Shown piece by piece: positions 33,401-41,606 of a stretch of DNA of 64,000 nucleotides. This DNA is from Orlajensenia stereocauli (GTDB lineage: Bacteria > Actinomycetota > Actinomycetes > Actinomycetales > Microbacteriaceae). The first letter of the stretch is position 1. Each line of letters begins with the position of its first letter. The stretch lies in the NCBI RefSeq assembly GCF_039548895.1, contig NZ_JBCLVG010000003.1; one strand, given 5' to 3'. The notes under the pieces are model-generated. The model was not told the DNA's origin. It searched no databases and saw only the letters and a list, made by a program, of their open reading frames with translations. The position numbers were made by a program, and so were the translations under genes.

Positions 33401-35122
33401 TACAGCGCGGAGCTCGACTCCGACACCATCGCAGCCCACTACGCACTCGGCACCGGAACAACGCCCAACGTCACGCCGACGGCGAGCTTCACCGCCACCC
33501 CCGGCGTGAAGACGGTGTCGGTCGACGGTTCGGCGTCGTCGGACCCCGATGGCAGCATCGTCGGCTACGCGTGGAACTTCGGAGACGGCGGGACGGCGAC
33601 CGGAGCAACGGCCGCCCACCCGTACGCCACGGGTGGCGACTACGTCGTGACCCTGACGGTGACCGACAACCGCGGTGGCACGGCGACGACCTCGTCGACG
33701 GTCACAGTGTCGAGTCCGCCGCCGAACGTCCTGCCCACGGCTGCATTCTCGACGGTGATCACCAACCTCGCCGTCGCGGCTGACGGGTCGGGCTCGACAG
33801 ACTCCGACGGGACCGTCGTCGGCTACGCGTGGAACTTCGGAGTGCCGGGCGCGACCGCGAGCGGCCCCACGGCGAGCTACACCTACGCCGCTGCCGGGAC
33901 GTACACCGTGAGCCTGACCGTCACCGACGATGAGGGAGGCACGAACACGAAGACCACATCCGTCACGGTGGCTCCGGCTCCGCCGCCCAACGTGGCTCCG
34001 ACGGCGTCGTTCACGTCATCGGCCGCCTTCCTCAAGCTGTCGGTCGACGCCTCGGCATCCTCGGACTCCGACGGGACCATCGCCGGCTACGCCTGGAACT
34101 TCGGTGATGGCGGAACGGGATCGGGAGAGCTCACGGACCACACCTACGGTTCGGCCGGCACCTACACGGTCACGCTGACCGTGACGGATGACGACGGAGC
34201 GGCGACGGTGACCACGGCCAGCGTCAGCGTGACGGCGCCTCCGCCCAACGTGCTGCCGACGGCCTCCTTCACGTCGAACGTGTCCAACCTCTCGGTGACG
34301 GTCAACGGGTCTGGTTCGTCGGATCCCGATGGCACCATCGCCTCTTACGGGTGGAACTACGGCGACGGCGGAACGGCGACGGGTCCCACTCCGGCGGCCC
34401 ACGTCTACGCCGCATCCGGGACGTACACCGTGACCCTCACCGTCACCGACAACAGGGGAGGCACCGGTGTCACGACGTCCACGATCACCGTCGCGGCGCC
34501 TCCGGGCCCGACGATCTACGCCACCGACCTGTTCGGCCGGACGGCGTCCAGTTCGTGGGGCACGGCTGACGTCGGCGGTCCGTGGTCGCTCACCGGCGGC
34601 GCGGCAGCCTTCTCGGTCGCCGGCGGTGCTGGAAAGATGACGCCAGCCCTCGGCTACACGACGACGGGATACCTGCGCAACGTGTCGTCGACCGACACCG
34701 ACGTGAAGGTGGCGGTGTCGCTCGACAAGCCGGCAACCGGGACCGGAGTCTACGCCTCGGTCTTCGGTCGGGTCGTCGGCACCACCACCTACGGAGCGAA
34801 GCTGCGGTTCTACCCCAGCGGCACCGTGACCCTCTCCGCCACGAACGGCCCGACGCTCTCGGTTCCGGGGGTCGTGTACGCGGCCGGCGACCAGCTCAAC
34901 GTGCGGGTCCAGGTGTTCGGCACCTCGCCGACCACCATCCGCGCGAAGGTGTGGAAGATGGGTGACTCCGAGCCTGCTGCCTGGCAGACCTCGGTCACCG
35001 ACTCGACGGCGGCCCTTCAGGCAGCGGGAGGCGTGGGACTGCAGTACTTCACGCCGACCGCCGTCACGAACGCTCCCGTCACCGCCAGCTTCGACAACCT
35101 CTGGGCCGGCGCCACGCAGTAG
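30437..35122 (+). CDS. Giant secreted surface protein with propeller-like, FnIII, LamG and PKD domains
   Basis: A 1561-aa exported protein. A signal peptide (~1-33, ending ATA-DTAPP) is followed by a beta-propeller-like half (~50-440) with repeated GGDFQ/VGNF blade motifs. A fibronectin-III-like module follows (~445-545), then two LamG/concanavalin-like domains (~549-775 and ~776-1005) that start with TDYWRLGE and PDFYWRLND. Four PKD domains (~1011-1354), each with a YAWNFGDGG-like core, come before a C-terminal jelly-roll (~1358-1561). No LPxTG or membrane anchor is seen, so it is released or held non-covalently. LamG and PKD modules bind glycans and form rods, so an EPS-binding matrix or adhesion role is likely. 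Its place in the EPS locus supports this. Confidence 0.88.
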   Translation: MRFSASSRILSFATAIALSAGLVLVAAQPATADTAPPDPTTPETVSADALPTPQIDGVVWNQQVAGNTVFVGGDFQNARPAGSAAGVNTVTRTHLMSYNITNGVMTNWAPNANGRIRGMTLSPDKSTLYVVGNFTSIAGATRYRVAAFNTSTGALLPFAPVLNGRAAAVAVANSTVYVVGSFTTANGQARTGAVAYSTGGTLKTQWNPVIANGGPLSVVIKSDGSKVILGGDFQSVNGQSNPGYGLASLDGATAAMLPFNVNTRVRNADTDSMIFNLAADEDGVYGVGAHYGLGTLEGTFFASWDTGDIKWIEDCHGDSYSVFPMGDVVYTASHAHYCGNIGGFPQTEPTWTMHRALAFSKAVGGTITNDPYGYTNWAGTPRPNLLDWFPDINTGSFTGTGQGAWNVNGNSDYILYGGEFTIVNSVRTQGLVRFAKRSLATNKEGPRLSGTNFVPNVVSFAAGTARVSWLANYDRDNAALKYEVIRNNATATPVFTKTVSSNFYTRPTTNFVDTGLTPGQTYNYRIRVTDPTGNTFLGANVPVTIAASGTISPYAQAVLDDSPTDYWRLGESSGSTVYDWAGMSDAVAGAGVGRGATGAINGDSNTASTFNGTGSGFAASQDPIVGPNNVSIEAWFKTTSTAGGKIVGFGDRTTGTSNNYDRHIYMDGSGRVKFGVWVGSSAVLQSAPGLNNGQWHQVVANLGPTGMQLFIDGVRVGQRTDVTAGQNYSGYWRIGGDTSWEGANFFNGSIDDVAIYPQAQSIQQVNEHYTASGRTSALPTAPADSYGARVYSDNPDFYWRLNDAVGAGTAADSGIFQNPGSYQGGVTKQAAGAIAGTTNKAASFNGSNGVVVSTVPVSNPTVYSLEAWFKTTTTSGGKLIGFGDAASGTSSSYDRHVYLQDDGKIVFGTYTGQLNTITTNGAFNDGVWHHVVATQAGDGMKLYVDGALNGTNPQTAAQAYDGYWRVGGDITWGSSSSFLNATIDDAAVYSAELDSDTIAAHYALGTGTTPNVTPTASFTATPGVKTVSVDGSASSDPDGSIVGYAWNFGDGGTATGATAAHPYATGGDYVVTLTVTDNRGGTATTSSTVTVSSPPPNVLPTAAFSTVITNLAVAADGSGSTDSDGTVVGYAWNFGVPGATASGPTASYTYAAAGTYTVSLTVTDDEGGTNTKTTSVTVAPAPPPNVAPTASFTSSAAFLKLSVDASASSDSDGTIAGYAWNFGDGGTGSGELTDHTYGSAGTYTVTLTVTDDDGAATVTTASVSVTAPPPNVLPTASFTSNVSNLSVTVNGSGSSDPDGTIASYGWNYGDGGTATGPTPAAHVYAASGTYTVTLTVTDNRGGTGVTTSTITVAAPPGPTIYATDLFGRTASSSWGTADVGGPWSLTGGAAAFSVAGGAGKMTPALGYTTTGYLRNVSSTDTDVKVAVSLDKPATGTGVYASVFGRVVGTTTYGAKLRFYPSGTVTLSATNGPTLSVPGVVYAAGDQLNVRVQVFGTSPTTIRAKVWKMGDSEPAAWQTSVTDSTAALQAAGGVGLQYFTPTAVTNAPVTASFDNLWAGATQ

Positions 35123-35190
35123 CGACACCACGACGACGGAGGCAGTGCCGAGGGAGTGACCTCGGCACTGCCTCCGTCGTCGTGGTGTCG
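35123..35190. terminator. Perfect 31-bp-stem hairpin, probable strong bidirectional terminator
   Basis: Bases 35123-35153 are exactly complementary to 35160-35190, with loop GAGTGA and no mismatch. The stem begins directly after the stop codon of the giant surface gene, 78 bp before the 3' end of the convergent polymerase gene. No T-tract follows (GTTCTG). The length and perfection are unusual. It probably ends both convergent transcripts. The rest of the gap to 35267 shows no gene. Confidence 0.8.
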
Positions 35191-35267
35191 GTTCTGTCGG
35201 TGGCGGTCGGTCCTTCACGGGCTCAGTGGGAGTGGAGCCCTGAGCGCTCCGTGCCGATGCGGCCGTC

Positions 35268-36530
35268 CTACGTCGGGATCGGCGCGCGGCGGACGCGGCC
35301 GGATGGCTCCGGCGCTGTCGTGCGAGGGAGTGCGACGACCGGCGTGAGCGCCAGGCCCAGGGCGAGCACGAGAGTGTCGTAAGACCCGCCCAGCGGGCTG
35401 AACAACAGGTTCCAGAGGGTGGAGATGCTCAGGACGAGCGTGAGCCCTGTCGCGGTGCGGGAGGCCACCGACATGCCGAGGCCACGCAGGATCAACACGA
35501 GGATGGCGGCGACGAGCACGAGGCCCGCGATGCCGAAAGCAGACCACACGTCACCCGTGATCGAGTGCAGTTCGATGCCGCTCCCGAAGAGATATCCCTC
35601 CACGTAGCCGTTGTTCGGTTGGTAGCCGATGGCCGCCATGCCCGACTTGGCCACGATGATGTCGGCCAATGCCGGCGTCACTCCGGTGCCGTACCCGGTC
35701 GGTCGATACTGGAAGAGGGCGACGGATGCCGCGAGCTCCGGCCGTCCGCCGAGGATCAACGATCCCGACTGATCGATCTGTGCGATGGAGCGTTCCTGAG
35801 CCTGCTCACCGAGATATCCGTCGACGATCAGAGTGGTGGCGAGGTTGTAGGTGACCGCGGCGATGCCACCGAACAGGACGACCGTGAGCAACGCCGACCG
35901 CGCGCGCCGCGTGGACGACGGCACCATCTGCCACAGCACGAGAAACGCGGCGATCATCAGGGTGGCGAACCTGTAGCGCGAGTCGGTGAGGATCGACGCG
36001 ACGCTCAGGGCCAGCAGGGCCACCGCGTCGAGGACCCGACGGCCGTCCCTGCTCACCAGGGCGAGGATGATGATCGAGATGGGGAAGCCGAGGCCGAACT
36101 TCCACGGGTTCTCGAGGTCGTAGCTCTGTTTCGCGACCGACCCGATCACCATTCCGAGCCCATAGAGCGCCCCGATGGCCCACACCGGAAGATGCCCGCG
36201 TGCCCAGAGGATCACGCCGACCGTGGCCACCAGTCCGACCAGGTCGACGGCAGAGGCGAAGCCGCCCGTGCGGTCCACGACGTGGTCCGACGAGGCGACC
36301 TCCCCGAGCCAGAGCCCGGCCACCGCAGCGACCACGCCGAGAAGTACGAGCAGACGGGCACCAGTGAACTGTTTGAGAACCGGGATCCAGAGAGGAACGA
36401 GCAGCAACGCGACGATGCTCCCGTAGGCGATGCCAGCGCCGGCCACGAGCCTGCTGCCGATCAGGACGATCGCGACGACCGCGATCGCCTGTGCCAGTCG
36501 GTTGACCGGCGTGGTCACGGGCGGAGTCAC
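35268..36530 (-). CDS. Putative Wzy-type polysaccharide polymerase (polytopic membrane protein)
   Basis: A 420-aa protein with about ten predicted helices and one longer loop between later helices (~245-320). Topology and position match O-antigen polymerase/ligase (Wzy) proteins, although their sequence conservation is too low for a firm call by eye. A Wzy polymerase joins lipid-linked repeat units outside the membrane. The ATG overlaps the stop of the Wzz-kinase gene (36527-36530), so the two are made together, a usual pairing of polymerase and chain-length regulator. An Arg/Pro-rich tail ends the protein. Confidence 0.68.
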   Translation of the reverse strand: MTPPVTTPVNRLAQAIAVVAIVLIGSRLVAGAGIAYGSIVALLLVPLWIPVLKQFTGARLLVLLGVVAAVAGLWLGEVASSDHVVDRTGGFASAVDLVGLVATVGVILWARGHLPVWAIGALYGLGMVIGSVAKQSYDLENPWKFGLGFPISIIILALVSRDGRRVLDAVALLALSVASILTDSRYRFATLMIAAFLVLWQMVPSSTRRARSALLTVVLFGGIAAVTYNLATTLIVDGYLGEQAQERSIAQIDQSGSLILGGRPELAASVALFQYRPTGYGTGVTPALADIIVAKSGMAAIGYQPNNGYVEGYLFGSGIELHSITGDVWSAFGIAGLVLVAAILVLILRGLGMSVASRTATGLTLVLSISTLWNLLFSPLGGSYDTLVLALGLALTPVVALPRTTAPEPSGRVRRAPIPT

Positions 36531-38347
36531 CCCAGCTCGGGCTCGACGGGGACGCCCGGCCGTCCGGAGGTCGACCTCCGGATGCGGAACGTGCGCTGGG
36601 TGCCTGTGAGGGCGTCCGATTCGCGCGCGTGCCCAGAGGGCTCGGGAACAACGTCGTCGTCCGCGGGGATCCGCCCGTCGGAATCCGTCGGCTCGCCTGA
36701 CTCGGCATCGGCCGGTCGGTCCTCGGGCTCCGCTCTTCCAAGCGCCTCGCCCTCGTCGGCCTCGTCGACCTCGTCCGCTGGGGGCAACGACTCCGCGTTC
36801 TCATCGATGTCGTCGACGGAGCCGCCGATCGCACCGACGCTGGCCGGGTCCACGCCCGCAGGGTCGTCGGTATCGGGCAGCGTGCCGGGCATCTCGGGCT
36901 CGTCAGCGGCTTCCTGAGGCTCGGCAGCATCCGACGCCGGCGCACCAGCGGATCGTCGCAGCCACGACGGTCTGCGCTTGCCATCGGATGTTGCGGCCGC
37001 GTCATGCTGCGGGTCGTGCGAGTAGTAGGTCTCGTCTCCACGATCCTCGACCCTGTTGAGGACGACACCGAGGACGTGCGCGTTGACGCCCGAGAGGTTC
37101 GCGATGGCCCGAGAGAGCTGTCCGCGCCGAGTCACCTTGAACCGGGCGACGACGATCGTTCCGTCGACGAGTCGAGTGAGGGGCAGCGCATCCATCACCG
37201 GCGCCACCGGAGGGGTGTCGATGACGATGAAGTCGTACTGCTCCTGCAGGTCCGCCAGCAGGTTCGCCATCGTCTGAGAGGCGAGGAGCTGCCCGGGGTT
37301 CGGCGGGGTGATTCCGGAGGGGAGCACGTCAGGGGAGCCCTTCCGGCCCGGAAGGATGGCGTCGGCGGTTTCGATCTCACCGCGGAGCACGGTCGTGAGC
37401 CCGCTGGCGCCCTCGACGCCCAGATACTCTGCGACGGATGGCCGGCGCAGGTCGGCATCGATGAGCAGGACTCGATCGACCCGTTCAGCGGCCGCGTAGG
37501 CGAGGTTGATGGCGGTGAAGCTCTTGCCCTCGCCCGGGAGGGCACTGGTCACCACGACTGAGGACACCTTGTTGTCGACGTCAGCGAACTCTATGTTCGT
37601 GAAGATCCGGCGGTAGGCCTCCGCGCGTGGCCCGTGCGGGCTGGCGCGGAGCACGACGATGTCGGTCTGACGCCGGCGTCCGCGGGGCACCGTCCCCATG
37701 AGCTGAAGGTTGCCGACGCGCAGGAGGTCGGCCGTGCCGTGGATGCGGGTGTCGAGGAGTTCCCGCCCGAAGGCGTAGACGAGGCCGAGGAGGGCGCCGA
37801 TGGCGAGGCCGGTGATCGCGAGCAGACGGGTGTTCGGTCCGGACGGCACCGTCGGGACGTGAGCCGGGGCGACCACCTGGAGGCTGATCGACGGCTTGCC
37901 CGCCGCATCCTGGGGCGAGAGGTCCTCGGCGACCGTGGCCAGGGACGATGCCACGGCATCCGCCACCTCCGCCGCTTGATCGGCACTGTAGCTGGACACC
38001 GTGATCTCGATGATCACGGTGTTGAGCGGGGTGTTCGCCGAGATGGTACGTCCGAGTTGCCTCGCGTCGAGATTGAGGTCGAGATCCTCGATCACCGGGT
38101 CGAGCACTGCTGGCATGGTCGCCAGGGCGGCGTAGGACTGCACGATGTTCTGCGTGTAGAGGGAGCCCTGCACCAGTTCGCTGGTGTTGTCTCCCTGCAG
38201 CGTCGACACGAAGACGCTGCTCGTCGACGTGTAGGTGGTCGGGAGGGTCTGCGCATAGCCGTAGCCAGCAGCTCCCCCGAGCACGGCGAGAGCCACGATG
38301 GCGAGCCAGCGCTTCCGAAGCACGCCGAGATACTCTTGCGGTTCCAC
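36527..38347 (-). CDS. Wzz/BY-kinase fusion (polysaccharide biosynthesis tyrosine autokinase)
   Basis: A 606-aa protein from GTG 38347 (GAGGAG 9 nt upstream). The Wzz chain-length domain has helices at ~15-32 and ~174-194. The cytoplasmic BY-kinase has Walker A GEGKS (272-276), A' VLLIDADLRR (293-302) and Walker B FIVIDTPP (373-380). It regulates polymer length and export by phosphorylation cycles. Oddity: the usual C-terminal tyrosine cluster is missing. Only Y441 and Y442 follow the kinase core, and the ~165-residue acidic Asp/Glu/Pro tail has no tyrosine at all. No cognate phosphatase gene lies nearby. It has its own divergent promoter region shared with the 38528 gene. Confidence 0.9.
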   Translation of the reverse strand: MEPQEYLGVLRKRWLAIVALAVLGGAAGYGYAQTLPTTYTSTSSVFVSTLQGDNTSELVQGSLYTQNIVQSYAALATMPAVLDPVIEDLDLNLDARQLGRTISANTPLNTVIIEITVSSYSADQAAEVADAVASSLATVAEDLSPQDAAGKPSISLQVVAPAHVPTVPSGPNTRLLAITGLAIGALLGLVYAFGRELLDTRIHGTADLLRVGNLQLMGTVPRGRRRQTDIVVLRASPHGPRAEAYRRIFTNIEFADVDNKVSSVVVTSALPGEGKSFTAINLAYAAAERVDRVLLIDADLRRPSVAEYLGVEGASGLTTVLRGEIETADAILPGRKGSPDVLPSGITPPNPGQLLASQTMANLLADLQEQYDFIVIDTPPVAPVMDALPLTRLVDGTIVVARFKVTRRGQLSRAIANLSGVNAHVLGVVLNRVEDRGDETYYSHDPQHDAAATSDGKRRPSWLRRSAGAPASDAAEPQEAADEPEMPGTLPDTDDPAGVDPASVGAIGGSVDDIDENAESLPPADEVDEADEGEALGRAEPEDRPADAESGEPTDSDGRIPADDDVVPEPSGHARESDALTGTQRTFRIRRSTSGRPGVPVEPELG

Positions 38348-38394
38348 GCGTTCCGACTCCTCACCGATCTGGTTCCAGAATACTGGGGATTCCT

Positions 38395-38469
38395 CGGATA
38401 AACCGGCTGTTGCGAAGCCGTGATGAGCCCCATCCGGGGGCATCAGAGGAACCCACGCGCCGATATGCT
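38395..38469. promoter_or_regulatory. Divergent promoters with one shared CCCC-N5-GGGG site
   Basis: A GCCCC-ATCCG-GGGGC palindrome (38427-38441) sits between a minus-strand TATCCG (38400-38395, towards the Wzz-kinase) and a plus-strand TATGCT (38464-38469, towards the glycosyltransferase). The site centre is ~34 and ~30 bp from them. The -35 regions on both sides are poor, which would fit activator dependence. Confidence 0.5.
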
Positions 38470-38527
38470 CGTCGGACGGTGACCGCCGACACAGGTTCGC
38501 ACGCTCCCGACGTGAGGAGATCGACGC

Positions 38528-39466
38528 ATGGCCGAAGCACCCGATCGCGCCATCGTCGTCGCCGTGCTGACCTATCGCCGACCCGACGACCTCGCCGCCC
38601 TCCTGCCCCTGCTGAAGGTCGAGGCGGCATCCGTCGACGTCGAAGTCGACGTTCTGGTGGTCGACAACGACCCCGACGCGAGCGCCAGGGATCTCGTCAC
38701 TGGTCACGCAGGGCAGGGCGTGCGTTATGTACATGAACCCAGGCCCGGGATCGCTGCCGGGCGCAACCGCGCGATCGATTCCGCGCAGGCCGCCGCCGCA
38801 CTGGTCTTCATTGACGATGACGAACGACCTCGGACGGGCTGGCTCGCTGAGCTGCTGGCGACCTGGGCGCGGTTCGGCTCCGACGGCGTGGTCGGGCGTG
38901 TCATCTCGGAGTTCAGCGAGGAACCGGACGAGTGGATCGTCGGCGGTGGCTTCTTCCACCGGCCACGTTTCGCCACGGGAACACGGATGCCGGTCGCGGC
39001 CACCAACAACCTGCTGCTCGACCTCGCCTTCGTGCGTCGCAGCGGCATCAGGTTCGATGAGGCCTTCGGCCTGAGCGGGGGATCGGACACCCTCTTCACG
39101 CGGAGCCTCACCGCGGCCGGCGGCCGGCTCGTCTGGTGCGATGAGGCGGTCGTCACCGACGTCGTGCCGTCGCACCGCGTCTCCCGCGACTGGGTGCTCC
39201 AACGCTATTTCCGGAACGGGAACTCCTGGGCGCGCAGTTCCGTGGCGCTCAGCCGGGGCCGAGCCGGCCGCTTCGCGACCCGGGTCCGCCTCATGGCAGC
39301 CGGCAGTGTTCGCGTGGCAGGCGGGACGGGCAAGTGGGCGGTGAGTCGGGTCACGCGTTCGCGTGCACGGAACGCGGCCGCCCTGCGCACGGTCCATCGC
39401 GGAATGGGAATGATCTCCGGCGCCTGGGGCCACGTGTACTACGAGTACAAGCGGCCGCCCGCCTGA
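38528..39466 (+). CDS. Glycosyltransferase family 2
   Basis: A 312-aa GT-A enzyme. It begins AIVVAVLTYRRPDDLAALLP, has the donor-binding VVDNDPDA and the metal-binding FIDDDERP (DxD-like), and a GIAAGRNRAI acceptor segment. One C-terminal basic region could bind the membrane. It transfers a nucleotide-sugar residue to the lipid-linked chain; sugar unknown. It is the only glycosyltransferase of the locus on the plus strand, placed between two minus-strand units, and its 3' end overlaps the convergent glycosyltransferase gene by 28 nt. A GAGGAG precedes the ATG by ~9 nt. Confidence 0.88.
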   Translation: MAEAPDRAIVVAVLTYRRPDDLAALLPLLKVEAASVDVEVDVLVVDNDPDASARDLVTGHAGQGVRYVHEPRPGIAAGRNRAIDSAQAAAALVFIDDDERPRTGWLAELLATWARFGSDGVVGRVISEFSEEPDEWIVGGGFFHRPRFATGTRMPVAATNNLLLDLAFVRRSGIRFDEAFGLSGGSDTLFTRSLTAAGGRLVWCDEAVVTDVVPSHRVSRDWVLQRYFRNGNSWARSSVALSRGRAGRFATRVRLMAAGSVRVAGGTGKWAVSRVTRSRARNAAALRTVHRGMGMISGAWGHVYYEYKRPPA

Positions 39467-40518
39467 GCGGCGGCACGCCGCGGCCGGATGCGGATAGCCG
39501 CGAGCTCCACAGCACGTGCGTAGGCGGCCTCGTGCGCCGAGCCGGACGCATCCCAGGATCGCGCCGTGAGGTCGGGTGAGCCGTCCGATCCCTGCCGACG
39601 CACAGACGCGAGCGCCTGCACGATCGCCGTTCCGTCGAAGGCGCCGCTGAAGCGCTGCACCCATGGCTCGCCGACTTCATCAGCGAGGGCGGCGGTGACG
39701 GAGTTGTCTGGCACCAGGACCGGCCTGTGGAGGGAGAGCCCGAGGAGAGCCGCCCCGGAATTGTGCATCTCCCGGTAGGGGAGGGTGATGAGCTCCGACT
39801 CGCCGATCTCGGTGGCGAGCGTCGAGTCGTCGGCGTAGCCGAAGGACAGGGTGATTCGTGGGTCTCCGTGCCCGGCCCGCTCGATGATCTCGCGGAGCTC
39901 CGCGGTCTGCGGATCGCCCACGATGTGGAGGCTGAGCGCGTCGTCGGCGACCGACGTGAACGCGCGTACGAGGGCGTCGACGTCCTTGTACGGACGGATG
40001 AGGCCGAAGAACAGCAGTCGTCCCGGAATCGATGCCGGCACGTCGTGCAGGGCGAACCACTCGCGGTAGTCCGGGTGCGGGATCGTCACCACGGGGGCGC
40101 CTGTCGGTGGCACGGTGTTCGAGTTCAGGCGGATCCAGAGATCCGTCCGGCGGTCGCAGATGCTCAGCGCCCACTGCACCAGTCGACTCTGGGCCTCATG
40201 GGGCTTCACGTTGTGAAGGGTGCGCACGATGCCGATCCGGGACACGCGGGTACGGAGAAGGAGGAGCAGGAAGAGGACGACCCCGACGACTGTTCTGATT
40301 CGCCCTCTTCTCACGAACATGACCTCGACCAGGTGAATATGCAGGACATCGAATCGACCCGTCAGTGCATACCGCCAGGAGAATGCGTGCTGCTCCACTC
40401 CAGGGGTGGAGGAGAAGAGTCGTGTGATGTAGGGATTCGACGTGGCGCCCGGGGTGCCGAACGACTGCAGCACGCGCAGGCGGCTCGGCCCGGTGGGTGC
40501 GACTGGGACCTCGTTCAT
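39439..40518 (-). CDS. Glycosyltransferase (GT-B fold)
   Basis: A 359-aa protein starting MNEVPVAPTGPSRLRVLQSFG. An N-terminal acceptor half carries FDVLHIHLVEV and a hydrophobic stretch VVGVVLFLLLLLRT (~78-91) that may dip into the membrane. The C-terminal donor half has GRLLFFGLIRPYKDVDALVRAF and LITLPYREMHNSGAALLG, as in GT4-like/GumK-like enzymes. It should extend the lipid-linked repeat unit. ATGA overlap with the upstream gene (40515-40518) indicates coupled translation. Donor and linkage unknown. Confidence 0.85.
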   Translation of the reverse strand: MNEVPVAPTGPSRLRVLQSFGTPGATSNPYITRLFSSTPGVEQHAFSWRYALTGRFDVLHIHLVEVMFVRRGRIRTVVGVVLFLLLLLRTRVSRIGIVRTLHNVKPHEAQSRLVQWALSICDRRTDLWIRLNSNTVPPTGAPVVTIPHPDYREWFALHDVPASIPGRLLFFGLIRPYKDVDALVRAFTSVADDALSLHIVGDPQTAELREIIERAGHGDPRITLSFGYADDSTLATEIGESELITLPYREMHNSGAALLGLSLHRPVLVPDNSVTAALADEVGEPWVQRFSGAFDGTAIVQALASVRRQGSDGSPDLTARSWDASGSAHEAAYARAVELAAIRIRPRRAAAQAGGRLYS

Positions 40519-41606
40519 CGCACCACTGTGGCACGTCCGGCCCGGGCACGTTCGCGGATGCGGTGAACCGAGTCGGTCCAGTTGTGCCTGATCGCGACGT
40601 CCGGTTCCTCGGTCCAGGGCGTGCCGGGACGCGCGGGTGACAGCGCATCCCGGATCAGCGCTGCCTGCCGCGCAGTGTCGGCGGGGTCGACGAATCGCGT
40701 TCTCGTGGGAAGGGTCTCTCGGAACACGGGGAGGTCGCTGACGACCACTGGGGCACCGAAGTGCGACGCCTCGACCGGCGGCATCCCGAATCCCTCGCCG
40801 AGGGAGAGGAAGAGGAAGAGTGCGCAGTTGCGGTACAACCAGCGCAGCCGGGCCTCGGACACGAACCCCGTGAAGACGACGGAGCCGTCGGCGATCGCGC
40901 GATCGATGTCTGGCGCGCGCCCCTCATCCCTGCCGTCGGCGGCACCGACCACGACCAGAGGCGTGCGCGGGCTGATCGAGCCGGAGCTGATCGCTGCGCG
41001 CACGGTCTGCCGGAGATTCTTCCGTACGTTGAGCCTGCCCACTGTCAACAGGAACCGCCCACTCGTGAGGGTGTCGTCGGGGTCCTCCTCAGTACCGGAC
41101 ACCAGCTCGGTGCTGAGACCCAGGCCCACGGCCACAACCTCACGAGCACTGGAGTGCTGTCGGATGCGATGGGCCTCAGTCTCGCTCGAGGTGAACACGA
41201 CATCGGCGCGCGCGGCCCACCGCCGCATGAACGAGAAGTAGGCGCGTTCGGGTGCCGTGAACCACTCGGGGTTGGTCGCGAACAGCACATCGTGCAGGTA
41301 GATGGCGCTGGCGCCGCTGCGGCGACGTCCGGCGTAGTTGTGAGTGAGCAGGAGCTCGGCCGATTCCGACTCGGCGACTGCCCGCGCCGCCCTCGACGCG
41401 GCCAGCGCCTGGGGCCACAGAGCGGTCGTCCGGACGGTGGCGCTGCCCGCGAGTCGTCCGAGATCGGCCGGATGCCTCGCCCGGGTGACCAGGATCAGCT
41501 CGTCATCGGGGAAGTTCTCATGCCATGCGAAGACGATCTCGCGCAGCACGTGCCTCAGCGATGGCGGACCCGCCGTCCACCAGTAGGCATCGAACACCAC
41601 TTTCAT
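40515..41606 (-). CDS. Glycosyltransferase family 4
   Basis: A 363-aa GT-B enzyme with SGRFLLTVGRLNVRKNLRQTV (donor-site start) and the E-x7-E region FLFLSLGEGFGMPPVEASHFG, the classic GT4 nucleotide-sugar signature. The N-terminal half has LPDDELILV-like and IYLHDVLFA segments for acceptor binding. It sits between two other transferases with 4-nt overlaps at both ends, so it is part of a tightly coupled operon reading from the initiating sugar transferase. Predicted retaining mechanism; sugar unknown. Confidence 0.9.
   Translation of the reverse strand: MKVVFDAYWWTAGPPSLRHVLREIVFAWHENFPDDELILVTRARHPADLGRLAGSATVRTTALWPQALAASRAARAVAESESAELLLTHNYAGRRRSGASAIYLHDVLFATNPEWFTAPERAYFSFMRRWAARADVVFTSSETEAHRIRQHSSAREVVAVGLGLSTELVSGTEEDPDDTLTSGRFLLTVGRLNVRKNLRQTVRAAISSGSISPRTPLVVVGAADGRDEGRAPDIDRAIADGSVVFTGFVSEARLRWLYRNCALFLFLSLGEGFGMPPVEASHFGAPVVVSDLPVFRETLPTRTRFVDPADTARQAALIRDALSPARPGTPWTEEPDVAIRHNWTDSVHRIRERARAGRATVVR

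Noticed and set aside
31178..33619. 813-aa open frame on the minus strand inside the LamG/PKD gene
   Set aside because: It mirrors the codon bias of the real gene; the product is rich in Arg/Val/Gly without any domain, and no ribosome-binding site supports it.
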